Positions 1 to 10,574 of a stretch of DNA of 64,000 nucleotides are shown piece after piece. Source of the DNA: CAVXTT01 sp963764685 (GTDB lineage: Bacteria > Bacteroidota > Ignavibacteria > Ignavibacteriales > Ignavibacteriaceae); assembly GCA_963764685.1 (NCBI GenBank), contig CAVXTT010000030.1, positions 1 through 64,000 of the forward strand. The letters run 5' to 3'. The notes beneath the pieces are model-generated. The model did no database searches and was not told the DNA's origin. It saw only the letters and a program-made list of their open reading frames with translations. The stretch's first letter is position 1. Each line of letters starts with the position of its first letter. Made by a program: the position numbers and the translations under genes.

Positions 1-1
1 G

Positions 2-271
2 TGGATGTACACAGTAATAGTAAACAATGGAGTTTCTATTATACCGAATGAAAACCTGGTTTCTAATCTAGGATTTGGTGAGAATGCCACACACACAACA
101 TTATCCGGAAGTCCGGCAGCGAACATAAAAACAGGTTCCATGGACCAATTTATTCACCCTGAATTTATGATTCCCTCGGGAACGGCAGATGATTTTACTT
201 TTAAGCGGTATATAGCTCCGGGGAAAATAAGCAAACTACGGCAGGTGTTAAATTCAAAGCTTAAGAATTAA
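2..271 (+). CDS. C-terminal fragment of HlpA-like nucleotide-diphospho-sugar transferase
   Basis: The reading frame is open from the left edge, so the gene begins outside the window; the ATG at 5 is internal. The visible 89 residues contain a stretch reading NLVSNLGFGENATHT, which resembles the conserved C-terminus of the HlpA/nucleotide-diphospho-sugar transferase family found in surface polysaccharide clusters. That is recognition from memory. No catalytic part is visible. The end overlaps the end of the convergent glycosyltransferase gene by about 11 bases. A polysaccharide biosynthesis role fits the next two genes. Confidence 0.5.
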   Translation, partial: WMYTVIVNNGVSIIPNENLVSNLGFGENATHTTLSGSPAANIKTGSMDQFIHPEFMIPSGTADDFTFKRYIAPGKISKLRQVLNSKLKN

Positions 272-1346
272 TACTTTGATACAACTTCATAGTTAGCTGC
301 GCAGTTTTTTCCCAGCTGAATAATTCCCTGCGCTTTCTTCCTTTAGTGATATATTTATCCCGCATTTCAGGATTATAAACAAATTTTGACACAGCTTCCT
401 TTATCATTTCAGGATCGTAAGGACTAACACAATAGGCTGCATCTCCGGCAACCTCAGGTAGAGAGCTTACATTACTTGTAATTACAGGGCAGTCGCAATT
501 AAAAGCCTCAAGAACAGGTATTCCGAATCCCTCATAAAGAGAAGGGAAAACAAACACTGCCGCTTTATTATAAACAAATGGAAGAATACTATCTGAAACC
601 TGTCTATATAGAACCCGGCTGCTGACACCGGAAGTTTCAAATTTAGACAACTCCTCCTTGCTGAATTTACCTCCCCCAGCACAAAGCAAGCAGAGATCTT
701 TATCATTTTTTAATAAAGACTCCACGGCGGAATAGAATAAATTGAAATTCTTATAATACCCCCTGGCTCCGACATACAAAATATATTTTTCAGGAAGCGG
801 TATGGAATAATTCGCTTCGGCCAGCTTTAATGAAGAGCCGTGATAGATTACTTCAATTTTATTCTCATCTATATTCAGAAGCCTGCAGAGGTCGTTTCGT
901 GTATTTTGAGATACGCAAATAATCTTAGCTGCCTTGTTTGCAACAATTTTTTTGTATTCTGCTGATTTATCCAGCTTATTTACTTTATCTGGGAAAAGTT
1001 CGTGAGTCATATCGTGTACGGTCAGTACAAAAGGTTTATCCTTTATGTATTGTAAAAAATAAGGATTGAAGTAAGTCGGGTGAAAAAGATCGAATTTTCG
1101 TTCCCTGATCTTTTTAATACTCTGAGGCATATTCAATTGAAACAGCAGGGTACTTTTTCCTTTAAACTTTTCCGGAAGCCGTAGTCTCTTACCCGGATAG
1201 TTAATTTTCTTCAAATATATATTGTCAGAATATTTTAATGCCAGTTCATATTGAGGACTTATGTTTTTCATTAACTCAGCAAAGTATCTGGATATTCCAC
1301 CATATTTTTGCATTGTAAAAGCCTGATGGTCAAAGAGTATTTTCAT
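261..1346 (-). CDS. GT4-type glycosyltransferase (family 1)
   Basis: An intact 361-residue GT-B fold glycosyltransferase, expected to transfer a sugar from a nucleotide-sugar donor to a growing surface glycan at the cytoplasmic face of the inner membrane. The N-terminus has the acceptor-domain start KYGGISRYFAEL. The C-terminal donor-binding half carries PSLYEGFGIPVLEAF (about residues 270-285), the EX7E-type motif, followed by VSSLPEVAGDA. Length is normal for the family. Its ATG overlaps the TGA of the upstream methyltransferase (ATGA), so the two are probably translated together. The acceptor and sugar cannot be told from sequence. Confidence 0.88.
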   Translation of the reverse strand: MKILFDHQAFTMQKYGGISRYFAELMKNISPQYELALKYSDNIYLKKINYPGKRLRLPEKFKGKSTLLFQLNMPQSIKKIRERKFDLFHPTYFNPYFLQYIKDKPFVLTVHDMTHELFPDKVNKLDKSAEYKKIVANKAAKIICVSQNTRNDLCRLLNIDENKIEVIYHGSSLKLAEANYSIPLPEKYILYVGARGYYKNFNLFYSAVESLLKNDKDLCLLCAGGGKFSKEELSKFETSGVSSRVLYRQVSDSILPFVYNKAAVFVFPSLYEGFGIPVLEAFNCDCPVITSNVSSLPEVAGDAAYCVSPYDPEMIKEAVSKFVYNPEMRDKYITKGRKRRELFSWEKTAQLTMKLYQSINS

Positions 1347-2130
1347 TTTGACCGGTATTTGCTTTTACCTGCGAGTACAGAATCGCTTGATGTATTGCTG
1401 CCTTGTAAAATAGTTACGGCACTGTTTAAACCAATCAAACTCATTTTGAGCAGGATATTATAAACAGCAGAACTGATTTTTCTCTCTGTAAAAAGGTGAA
1501 AGCTCTTTCCGTTTGAACAAAGGTTCAAGTTTAAATTTGTCTGCAATATATCTGAGTGTTCTTTCTGAATACAATGAGATGTGCTGACCGTGTGAAAAAG
1601 AATAGTAATCCCACTTATCAGCTCTCGGAGGGTTTCCTTTATAAATTTCTGTTGAGAAAAGAATATTCCGTGAAAGAGAAAGCATTTTGGAAATCTCCGC
1701 CAGGGGGTTGGTGAAATGCTCGAAACTTTCAAAAGTAGTTATCAGGTCTACTTTCTTCTGATTATCATATTCAAATCCGCGTGCAAAAATATTTTCCGTA
1801 TAAGGATCGGACCAGTAAAAGTCAAATCCCTGATCTCTCATTAATCTTACAAATAAACCATTTCCGCCTGCATAGTCCAGAAATGCAGAGTCTTTGTTAA
1901 ATAGAAAAAACAAAAGCACTGATGTCCTTTTAGCAAATAAAATGTTTCTTTTGAGAAGCCCGGTATCCTCTATGTTGATTGGACTTTTCATATGCTTCAC
2001 TAAGCCAGAATGGATTTGCTGCCTGTATAAATCCGCACCGGCTGCAGAATAAATATTCTGCATCATATTTGTTCATTACCTTTGTGACGAACAGCTTTGA
2101 TAAAGGTGATTCACATATTTTACATAACAT
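1343..2130 (-). CDS. class I SAM-dependent methyltransferase (two frame breaks)
   Basis: The N-terminus (from 2130) has two CxxC pairs, CKIC and CSRC, like the zinc-ribbon start of sugar C-methyltransferases. After a frame change near 1980 the chain continues with the SAM-binding motif LDYAGGNGLFVRL and an acidic end to strand 2 (YWSDPY). A second frame change near 1495 leads to the C-terminus, which ends at 1343 and overlaps the glycosyltransferase start. The pieces join without loss, so this looks like one gene of about 262 residues with two indels. It probably methylates a sugar or lipid-linked glycan. The substrate is unknown. Confidence 0.7.
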
Positions 2131-2262
2131 CTTAAGTAATAGTTAGTTGTATATTATGAACAATCGGCAAATGAAATCGTATGCCTATAAATTATTTTAC
2201 TTGTACATAATAAATTTAATAATTAGTTTAATATAAATAATTTTTCACAAGAGGGAGTTACA

Positions 2263-3575
2263 ATGAAAGGATTATTCTTTGGGCTCATAGTTCTCCTTTT
2301 TTTCTCCGGCTGTAAGAATGAGATTATTCCTCCTTCCAGTACAGACCAGGATGGACAAATCATATTAAAGATAGACAGGCAAAACGCTCCTCAAAATATA
2401 ACAACAGTAACAGCGTACCTTACCCGCCCGAATTTTAACACTATCACAGGAACATTAAACTTATTAACAGATACAACTGCAGATCTGAGCCTGCAGGAGA
2501 TTCCTGCCGGGCAATGGCACCTTAAAGTAGATGCTTTGGATAGTGCAGGAGTTGTAAAATATTCCGGTGAAACAGGTGTAAATGTTATTGAGAATCAAAC
2601 TATTCAGGTTACACTTAACCTTAATACCGGTACCGGGTGGAGTCGGGAATATATATTTGTATGTTACCTGGGGAACTTACCAGGTTCGTTGAACTGGTTA
2701 GATTATCCGGGTAATCCTGTATTTGACAGGAATACAATAATGGCTATGAAATAAATGGAGTGATGTACGGTAAGATATTGTTTGAGGATAATAAATACAA
2801 AATGTGGTTTACTGGTTTAAACCCGCAAGGTGGTTGGGGTAATTGAATACGCTGAATCTATTGATGGAATAAATTGGGTAAGACCATATTCTGCACCTGT
2901 ACTATTACCTGGAATCGGCACTTGGGATCAATACGGTGTTTATATGGGTCCGATTTTTAAAGAGGATAATCAATACAAACTTTATTATAATGGTCATCTG
3001 TCCAAATATGGTGGATGGCATATTGGGTTGGCTACTTCCACAGATGGAATAAACTGGACAAAAAATCCAAATCCAGTACTCTATACATCCGTTGGATGGG
3101 AATCCCAGTTGACTGCTTCAGAAATAATAAAAGTTGACAATCAGTATTATCTTTACTATAGCGGAGTCGTTGGGGACCCTGCTGTATGTAAAGTTGGGTT
3201 GGCGACCTCCTCAGATGGAATAAATTTTACTAGATGCCCTTCTAATCCCATTCTTGTACCTACACAAAGTTGGGAAGGTCCTTCCGTATTATCGCCGTCC
3301 ATTATTTATGAAAATGGTTCATTCACAATGATTTACATGAATTTTAATACAAATATCAAAGGATTCGGGAAGGCAGTTTCTACAGATGGAATAAATTGGA
3401 CCAAAGTCATCTGATAATCCTTTCTTTACTGCACAAAATACATCAAATCATTGGACAAATTGGATATCAAGTATCCACATTTTCGGAAATATAATGGTGA
3501 ATACAGAATTTATTATTCTGGCTTATTTCTCTTCACGAAGTTTATTATAAAATAGGTTTGATAAGGAGTAACTAG
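2263..3575 (+). pseudogene. lipoprotein with glycosidase-like propeller, multiply frameshifted copy
   Basis: It starts with a lipoprotein signal (lipobox FFSGC) after a GAGGGAG ribosome site. An Ig-like N-terminal domain follows (TVTAYLTR ... NVIENQTIQVTL), then repeats of the form SxDGINWxxxxNPVL, as seen in five-bladed GH43/GH32-like propellers. Frame changes lie near 2725, 2835, 3405 and 3480-3550. The residues on each side still align with the intact-looking neighbour at 3654, and a final frame ends at 3575. It may be a decayed duplicate, or a real gene damaged by assembly indels; the break density is higher than in most neighbours. No catalytic residues were assigned. Confidence 0.6.
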
Positions 3576-3653
3576 GAAAATTTATAATTATTAAACTATA
3601 GATTCGAAAAAACATATTGTGCAATAAAAATAGAATATTTTCACGGGGTAAAA

Positions 3654-4947
3654 ATGAAAAAATTTAGTTTGCTGTTTTTAGTTCTAATTTTTTTCTCCGG
3701 CTGTAAGAATGAGATAATTCCTCCTTCCAATACAGACTCAGGATGGACAGATCATATTAAAGATCGACAGGCAAAATGCTCCCGAGAATGTCGTGAGTGT
3801 TACAGCATATTTAACTCGTCAGGGATTTGATCCTATATCAGGAACACTGAATCTTCTGACTGATTCAACTGCCGATATTAACCTTAATAATATTCCTTCA
3901 GGCGGCTGGCACCTTAAGGTAGATGCTGCGGATTCTATGGGCGTAGTTAAATATTCAGGCCAGACGGATGTAAATGTTATTGAAAATCAAACAATTCAGG
4001 TAACTTTAACATTAGTGCCTGTACCGGGTGGAGTTGGTAATATATATCTGTATGTAACCTGGGGTAATCCCTCTAATGGATGGAATGACTTTCCCGGTAA
4101 TCCTGTTTTGACAGGAATTTATAATGGTTATGAAAGTTATGGAGTATATCAGGCTTATGTAATGAAAGATGGAAATACATTTAAGATGTGGTTCAATGGT
4201 CTGAATGGAGACGGAGCCGGTGTTATTGAATATGCAGAATCTAATGATGGGATACACTGGTTACGTCCAATAAATCATCCTGTTCTGCTGCCGGGAAATG
4301 GATGGGATAATCAGAATGTATCATTGCCCACGGTAATTAAGGAAGATAGTCTTTACAGAATGTACTACCAGGGACGTGCTTCTCTTTATGGTCCCTGGCA
4401 TATTGGACTGGCCACATCTTCTGATGGTATTAACTGGACTAAACACCCTAATCCTGTTCTCTATGCAACCAGTGGGTGGGAACTCCAGATACAGCCTACC
4501 GATATTGTTAAAAAAGATGGAGTCTATTATCTTTATTATGATGGAGTAATTTACGATTATAATGTTCAAACCAAAGTTGGTTTGGCGACCTCAACAGATG
4601 GTATCAATTTTACAAGATCACCCCAGAATCCTGTGCTAAGCGCAAGTCAAAACTGGGAAGGGGGACAGGTATTTGACGCTTCAGTGATATATGAAGATGG
4701 ATCATTCAAAATGGTTTACTCCAGCCTTCATGGTTACGGTCTTGGAGAAGCAGCTTCTGTTGATGGTATAAATTGGACAAAATCTAATACGAATCCTATA
4801 TTCACTCCTCAACAAACAGTAAACCACTGGACCAATTGGGTAGCTTACTCTCATCTGAGAAAATTTGATAATGAATACCGTATCTACTATGCGGGCAGGA
4901 GACCTGATGGGAAACTTGCTGTAGGTTTGGTTACAAAAACCCTTTAA
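3654..4947 (+). CDS. lipoprotein with glycosidase-like beta-propeller repeats (one frame break)
   Basis: Tandem paralogue of the preceding copy. ATG at 3654 opens MKKFSLLFLVLIFFSGC, a lipoprotein signal. One frame change near 3738 leads into the 384-residue body: an Ig-like domain of about 75 residues, then at least five propeller repeats with SDGINW and NPVL/NPIF motifs. Such repeats are typical of GH43/GH32/GH68-like five-bladed propellers that bind or cleave surface or dietary glycans. I could not identify the acid/base residues, so enzymatic activity is not claimed. It is probably anchored in the outer membrane. A bidirectional terminator follows. Confidence 0.65.
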
Positions 4948-4956
4948 AGTAAGCAA

Positions 4957-4995
4957 TAAAAAAAGCCGTCAGTTATTACCTGGCGGCTTTTTTAT
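4957..4995. terminator. bidirectional intrinsic terminator
   Basis: AAAAGCCGTCAG and CTGGCGGCTTTT form a stem with one G-T pair around a 7-base loop. An A-run lies on the left and a T-run on the right, so it serves both the propeller lipoprotein (+) and the convergent T9SS gene (-). Confidence 0.8.
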
Positions 4996-5009
4996 TTATT
5001 TCACTCTTT

Positions 5010-7880
5010 TTACTTCAATAGAACCATCTTCCTTGTCTGTATGGATCCGCTTGTCTGTCCGCCGTTAGGCACATCCTGAATACTGTAATAGTAAACTCCA
5101 CTCGAAAGGTTATAACTAGCTGCATCAAGATCATAGGTATGCATTCCGGCAATTAATCTTTCAGAGACAAGTACTGCGACCTGTTCACCGTTACCGTTAA
5201 ATATTTTAAGAGTAACATCTGCATCATTCGGGAGGTAAAAGCTTATTCTCGTAACAGGATTAAACGGATTGGGGTAATTCTGGTAAAGTGAAATATTATC
5301 AGGTCCAATACCTCCCTCAACAGATATCTCCTGTGAATATTTAAATGAACCATCATGGTCAAGCTGCTTTAGCCTGTAATAAAATTTCCCGGTATAGTTT
5401 ATTCCTGCCAAATGATCAGTAAAGGTGTATGACTGATTGTTGTTTGTTGTGCCATTTCCATTCACGAAGCCAATAATATTCCAATTCACCGGTTCAAAAC
5501 TTCTTTCTATTTCAAATCCTCTGTTATTGAGCTCCGAAGCAGTTGCCCAGTTGAGAATAACATCACTACCGTTCTTTACGGCGGTGAAGGAAACAAGCTC
5601 GACAGGTACTATCTGGTCGATATAAGCCTCATATACCCCGTTGCCGTGAGTTACTGCTCTCAGTTTTCTGTCGGACAAAGAAATGCTAAGATCGGATACC
5701 ATTGATGCCATCGGCATTCCCGTAAAGAATTGCTGCCAGGTTTGTCCTCCGTTAACAGAGAAGTATACGCCAAGATCATTTCCGAAGAAAAGGTTGTTGG
5801 AATTGAGCGGGTCAACAATAACTGCGGATGCAGGTACATCGGGAAGGGAAATGCCGATATCTGTCCAATCAGTTCCGGCATTGGTTGATTTAAATAAATG
5901 AGAGGAACCGAATCCTGAAAATGCAACATATACTGTTTTTGCATTTGAGGGATCAACAACAATGTCTTCAGGATACCTGTCGGGTAAAGAGCCGGTAATA
6001 TTTGTAAAGGATGTCCCTCCGTTAAAGCTGACAAATATTCTTGCCCTTGATACAATGGGTGCAGTGGCAGCATATACAGTGTCGGGACTGTATTTTGAAA
6101 CTGCAAGTGCAATTATGGGATTGCCGTCAAGGACTACATTACCGTTGCCGTTTGTCCAGTTGCTGCCGCTTGATGTAGATTTGTGTATTTTCTCTGAACC
6201 AGCATACAGAACAGCTGGTGCCGAGGGAGCTAATATAACCGGAGCGGCGAATGCGGTAACACCTGAAGTTGAAGGTGCTACGTAACTCCAGCCATTACCA
6301 TAATTTGATGATCTCTGGAGTGCGAGATATTGATAGGTGCCATACATAATATTAGTATCAGCCGGATGCATTGCAGTCTGGCATCCGTCGCCTCCGATAA
6401 CTCTTGTCCAGGCTACTCCTCCTTTATAAATCGCAGTTGCATTATCCTGCAGACCTCCGATAGCCAGATGAGAATTGGCAGGGGAGGAAGAGAATCCGGA
6501 ATAAAATTGTGTAGACTGATATCCTCCATTACAGCCGGCATAATTTTCTCCTCCGTCAGTTGTTCTGAATACTCCTCCGTCGGTGCCGAAATAAATTATG
6601 TTCGGATTGGTAGGATGGAAAGTAACTGAATGCAGATCTGCGTGTACATAATTTGGTGGACCCTCAGGACCTCCGGGAGGGGGAGTACCGAAATACCAGG
6701 CAGACCAGTCAGTTTTTTTAGTTAAAGTAGTTCCGCCGTTTGTTGACTTCCAAACATCAATACCGCCGCATATTAAAAAATTCTGATCAAGCGGATGCAC
6801 ACCAACAAAATGAGAGTACCATCCCTGGTAAGTTGCATAATCCGTTGTGGAAACTATTGTCCAGTTATCCCCTCCGTTTGTAGTTTTACATAGCCAGGTG
6901 CCTGAACCTGTTTCAGATCCGTTGCCTATACTTGCATAAACAACCTGGGGATTGGATTTAAATATATTTAAGTTAGCCTTGCCTCCATATGCGGCTGGTA
7001 GTCCTGATGTCAGCTTCTGCCAGTTAGTGCCTCCGTCTGTAGTTCTGTAGATTCCGTTTCCGGCACTGCCGAGATTACCGCAGGCAACATATACAACATT
7101 AGTGTTAAGGTGATTTATCTTTACATCTGTCGCCATTATGACATTATGCATGAGGTTCCAGGTAGTACCGCCGTTTGTTGATTTATATGTCCCTTCAGAT
7201 GTTGCAGCCCAAACAACAGAAGTATTTACAGGATCAACGGCAATGGCTTCTACACCGCGCTGCTGGTTGTAACTCCAGTCGAGACTTTTAGTCCAGGTTT
7301 GCCCGCTGTTAGTAGATTTCAGAACACCGAGACCATAACTGCCTCGTGTTGTTCTGATTACTATACCGCCGATCGACTGCTGATATCCGTAAACTTCACC
7401 GGTACCGATATAAATTGTATTTGAGTCATTTGGAGGAATTGCTATTGTGTTTACACCTAGAACAGGATATCCTGTTTCAATATATTGCCAGGCTGCAGCA
7501 CCAACGCCTCCCGTATAGCTTCTCCATAATCCTCCTCCTGCAGAACCTGCATATATTGTAGCGGGATTAAGAGGATTGAATTCAACTGCAAGGGTTCTGC
7601 CGCCGATATTGTGAGGACCTATCGGTGTCCAGGAGGTTAACGATGCCTCTTTATTTAAGTAATTTTTTGAATACTCGAATGCTTTGTAATAAGCATCGGC
7701 AGGGATATCGTTAAACGGGTAGGATCTTTTATAAGTCCATAGATCCATTGATTCTTTAGCTCCGGAAGTTTTTATCTTCAATGATTTGAATCTGTCGGGA
7801 GAGGCAGTAAATAGAAGATAGGAAACCATTGAGGTTAAAATTAGAACAAATAAAATTCCGGCTGTAATATTTTTCTTCAT
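5010..7880 (-). CDS. T9SS-exported Asp-box (BNR) beta-propeller protein
   Basis: An intact 956-residue secreted protein. The N-terminal 30 residues are a signal peptide or anchor. Most of the chain (about 90-740) consists of repeats with STNGGTTW / TTDGGTNW Asp-boxes, as in sortilin/GH74-type double propellers. Then comes a linker beginning PVELVSF and containing NNRGFEIERSF, shared with other T9SS proteins here, and a C-terminal type A sorting domain starting with NYPNPFNPVTRIS and ending KMVLLK. It should cross the outer membrane by T9SS and be attached or released outside. Substrate and activity are unknown; GH74 catalytic aspartates were not verified. This is the longest unbroken gene in the window. 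Confidence 0.85.
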   Translation of the reverse strand: MKKNITAGILFVLILTSMVSYLLFTASPDRFKSLKIKTSGAKESMDLWTYKRSYPFNDIPADAYYKAFEYSKNYLNKEASLTSWTPIGPHNIGGRTLAVEFNPLNPATIYAGSAGGGLWRSYTGGVGAAAWQYIETGYPVLGVNTIAIPPNDSNTIYIGTGEVYGYQQSIGGIVIRTTRGSYGLGVLKSTNSGQTWTKSLDWSYNQQRGVEAIAVDPVNTSVVWAATSEGTYKSTNGGTTWNLMHNVIMATDVKINHLNTNVVYVACGNLGSAGNGIYRTTDGGTNWQKLTSGLPAAYGGKANLNIFKSNPQVVYASIGNGSETGSGTWLCKTTNGGDNWTIVSTTDYATYQGWYSHFVGVHPLDQNFLICGGIDVWKSTNGGTTLTKKTDWSAWYFGTPPPGGPEGPPNYVHADLHSVTFHPTNPNIIYFGTDGGVFRTTDGGENYAGCNGGYQSTQFYSGFSSSPANSHLAIGGLQDNATAIYKGGVAWTRVIGGDGCQTAMHPADTNIMYGTYQYLALQRSSNYGNGWSYVAPSTSGVTAFAAPVILAPSAPAVLYAGSEKIHKSTSSGSNWTNGNGNVVLDGNPIIALAVSKYSPDTVYAATAPIVSRARIFVSFNGGTSFTNITGSLPDRYPEDIVVDPSNAKTVYVAFSGFGSSHLFKSTNAGTDWTDIGISLPDVPASAVIVDPLNSNNLFFGNDLGVYFSVNGGQTWQQFFTGMPMASMVSDLSISLSDRKLRAVTHGNGVYEAYIDQIVPVELVSFTAVKNGSDVILNWATASELNNRGFEIERSFEPVNWNIIGFVNGNGTTNNNQSYTFTDHLAGINYTGKFYYRLKQLDHDGSFKYSQEISVEGGIGPDNISLYQNYPNPFNPVTRISFYLPNDADVTLKIFNGNGEQVAVLVSERLIAGMHTYDLDAASYNLSSGVYYYSIQDVPNGGQTSGSIQTRKMVLLK

Positions 7881-7919
7881 AAATCAGCCTTTCTGAATAA
7901 CAGTTAAATAAAAAAAATT

Positions 7920-9036
7920 CTATTCCCCGTAAGTAACCCTGTAAATTACTCCGGCATAATCATCTGAAATTAACAGTGAACCGTCAGGCATTACAAGAAC
8001 ATCGACAGGGCGTCCTGAAACAGATTCTCCTTTAAGCCAGCCCTCTGCGAAAGGTTCATAGCTTACCGGTTTATTTCCTTCAATCCTGACAACCATAATT
8101 CTGTAACCAATTTTGCTGCTCCTGTTCCAGGAGCCGTGCTCGGCAATAAAGATCTGATTTTTATATTCAGGAGGAAACATATTCCCTGTGTAGAACCTCA
8201 TTCCCAGTGCTGCAACGTGAGGACCTAATTCTTTAACAGGTTTTGTATATACTGATAAATCTTTCCCTTCCCCGTATTCAGGATCTCTGATCGTATTTCC
8301 GTGTAAGAATGGAAAGCCAAAATGGAGTCCTTTCTGAGGAGCGCGAGTTAAGTTCATCGGGAGGAATGTTATCCCCGAGCATATCTCTGCCGTTATCAGT
8401 AAACCATATTTCTTTTGTATCCGGGTGCCAGTCGAATCCTACAGTATTTCTTATTCCGTCCGCGAATACTTCAAGATTTTGACCATCAGGATCCATTCGC
8501 ATAATGGACGCGAACCTTTGATCATCACTTAAGCAAACATTGCATGGGGCACCGACGGGAACGTATAATTTATTGTCAGGACCGAAAGCGATGAATTTCC
8601 ATCCGTGGTGGTTACTGGTCGGGAAAGAACTATTCACCACAACCGGTGAGGAGGGATTATCAAGATTCTTTTCTATCTGATCGAACCGGATGACCCTGCT
8701 GATCTCGGCAGCGTATAGACTGCCGTTGCGGAAGGCAACCCCGTTAGGAGAATTTAAACCGGATGCAACGGTTATTACCCTGTCGGCTTTAAAATCTTTA
8801 TTAGTATCGATTATTGCATAAATACTGCCTTCACCACGTGTACCGACAAACAATGTTCCTTCCGATCCCAGTACCATTGAACGGGCGCCGGGTACATTAT
8901 CTGCATAAATGGAAATCTTAAAGCCGGGAGGAAGTTTTATATCAGAGTCGTCTTTGATCTGTTGTCCCCCCGAATTACAAAATATGCTGGTGAAAAAAAT
9001 TGTTCCTGTTATAAGTGCCGGCAGAAGTTTATACAT
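7920..9036 (-). CDS. PQQ-dependent sugar (sorbosone-type) dehydrogenase, lipoprotein (one frame break)
   Basis: A six-bladed propeller oxidoreductase of the glucose/sorbosone dehydrogenase family, probably periplasmic or outer-membrane-bound. The signal ends in FFTSIFC, a plausible lipobox. Visible family motifs are LPPGFKISIYA near the start, SNHHGWKFIAFGPDNKLYV in the middle, and LGDNIPPDELN followed after a frame change near 8345 by FGFPFLHG. The two halves join into about 370 residues, the usual length. It should oxidise an aldose or similar polyol with PQQ as cofactor. No PQQ synthesis gene is seen in this window. A heme domain is absent, so an external electron acceptor is implied. Confidence 0.75.
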
Positions 9037-9047
9037 AATAAAAGTCC

Positions 9048-9233
9048 TCAGGTATCAGCTTCAGGCATAACGATCCACAATACTATATATACCAGGATGC
9101 CCGGGAAGGCAGCACTTAAGATTGAAAGCAAAACATAGCCTACTCTGACAATTGTCGGATCCCAGTGAAGCCATTCGGCAATACCCCCGCAGACACCCGC
9201 AATCATTGCATTTCTCGATCTCTTTAAAGGCAT
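9048..9233 (-). CDS. PspC domain membrane protein
   Basis: A 61-residue protein that is almost entirely a PspC domain: RNAMIAGVCGGIAEWL, then DPTIVRVGYVLL and a hydrophobic helix ending IVLWIVMPE. In phage-shock systems PspC is an inner-membrane sensor or partner of envelope stress proteins. Stand-alone short PspC proteins are common in Bacteroidota and their exact role is unclear. It lies just upstream of the sugar dehydrogenase on the same strand (11-base gap), so they may share a transcript. Confidence 0.88.
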   Translation of the reverse strand: MPLKRSRNAMIAGVCGGIAEWLHWDPTIVRVGYVLLSILSAAFPGILVYIVLWIVMPEADT

Positions 9234-9293
9234 AATTTTTTTATTCTAAAGTAATGATAATAATGATAATTATAAATGAGATGATTTGTTCCT

Positions 9294-10574
9294 TCATTCA
9301 GTTTTCTTTTCCTTTTTCCCGAACTCCGTATCAATCTTAATAAACTTTGTTACAATAAATCCCGGTATGGTTGAAATGCATACCCAAATAAAAAACACTG
9401 GGTAGCCTAAATGCTCCTGCAGCCACCCGCTTATCATACCCGGAAGCATCATTCCTAAAGCCATTAAACCTGTTGCTATTGCATAATGTGCTGTCTTATG
9501 CTCTCCCTGGGAAAAGTAAATGAGTACAAGCATAAAAGCTGTAAAGCCGAATCCATATCCAAGCTGCTCAATCATTACACAGGCGTTTATAATTATCAGG
9601 CTGGAAGGGTGTGTAAATGACATATAAACATAAACAAGGTCGGGTATATTTATTGCTGCTACCATCCACCATATCCAGTATTTCAATCCGTCTCTTGATG
9701 CGGCAAGACCTCCTAATATGCCGCCAATCATTAAGGCTATCACACCCACAGTACCGTAAATAAATCCAACCTGTTCAAGATTAAGTCCTAAACCACCAGC
9801 GGCTGTTTTATCCAGCAGGAAAGGGGAGGCAAGTTTAAGAAGCTGGGCTTCGCCGAACCGGTACAGAAGTATAAATGCCAGTATTGCACCTATGTTCTTC
9901 TTTTTAAAGAACAGGACAAATGTTGCAAAGAAATCTTTCCAGAAGGTATCTGTACGGGCTGCAGGTTTGTCACTTTTAGGATGAGGAAGAATAAAAAAAT
10001 GGTACACGAAGAAGAGAAAATATAGTGCTGCAACAATGTACAGGGTAGTATTCCACGAATATATAGTTCCGTAAGCTTGCTGGAGCTTTCCGGCAATAAT
10101 AACAAGCACTCCCTGTCCGAAGATCATTGAGAGTCTGTAAAAGGTGCTTCGTATACCAACAAATTTTGCCTGGTTATGAACCGATAAGCCGAGCATATAA
10201 AAACCATCGGCAGCGATATCGTGAGTAGCAGAGCTGAATGCGAGCAGCCAGAAGAACATCAGTGAGTAACGGAAGAAATTGCCGGCAGGAATTGTGAACG
10301 CAATTCCGGCGAGTCCTGCTCCAATAAGAAGCTGCATTAAAATTACCCATAAGCGCTTCGTTTTCAGAAGGTCGACAACAGGACTCCAGATTGGTTTTAT
10401 AACCCAGGGGAGATATAGCCAGCTGGTATAAAGGGCAATATCGGCATTGGATATCCCCAGACCTTTATACATTACTACAGAAACATAAGTTACAATTATA
10501 TACGGGATGCCTTCCGCAAAATACAGAGAGGGTACCCAGCTCCAGGGATTTCTTTCGGAGGGTTTACTTGTCAT
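9294..10574 (-). CDS. AmpG-like MFS permease
   Basis: An intact 426-residue major facilitator protein with 12 predicted membrane segments. The N-terminus WVPSLYFAEGIPYIIV and the stretch ATHDIAADGFYML resemble AmpG, the proton-driven importer of anhydro-muropeptides (GlcNAc-anhMurNAc peptides) into the cytoplasm for cell-wall recycling. Its start overlaps the stop of the N-acetylglucosamine kinase-like gene by 4 bases (ATGA), so the two are coupled. That context supports a wall-sugar substrate. Import of another disaccharide cannot be excluded. Confidence 0.78.
   Translation of the reverse strand: MTSKPSERNPWSWVPSLYFAEGIPYIIVTYVSVVMYKGLGISNADIALYTSWLYLPWVIKPIWSPVVDLLKTKRLWVILMQLLIGAGLAGIAFTIPAGNFFRYSLMFFWLLAFSSATHDIAADGFYMLGLSVHNQAKFVGIRSTFYRLSMIFGQGVLVIIAGKLQQAYGTIYSWNTTLYIVAALYFLFFVYHFFILPHPKSDKPAARTDTFWKDFFATFVLFFKKKNIGAILAFILLYRFGEAQLLKLASPFLLDKTAAGGLGLNLEQVGFIYGTVGVIALMIGGILGGLAASRDGLKYWIWWMVAAINIPDLVYVYMSFTHPSSLIIINACVMIEQLGYGFGFTAFMLVLIYFSQGEHKTAHYAIATGLMALGMMLPGMISGWLQEHLGYPVFFIWVCISTIPGFIVTKFIKIDTEFGKKEKKTE

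Noticed and set aside
5437..6629. Several plus-strand frames inside the large T9SS gene
   Set aside because: They are antisense shadows of the repeat-rich 956-residue gene, with no start signals or known motifs.
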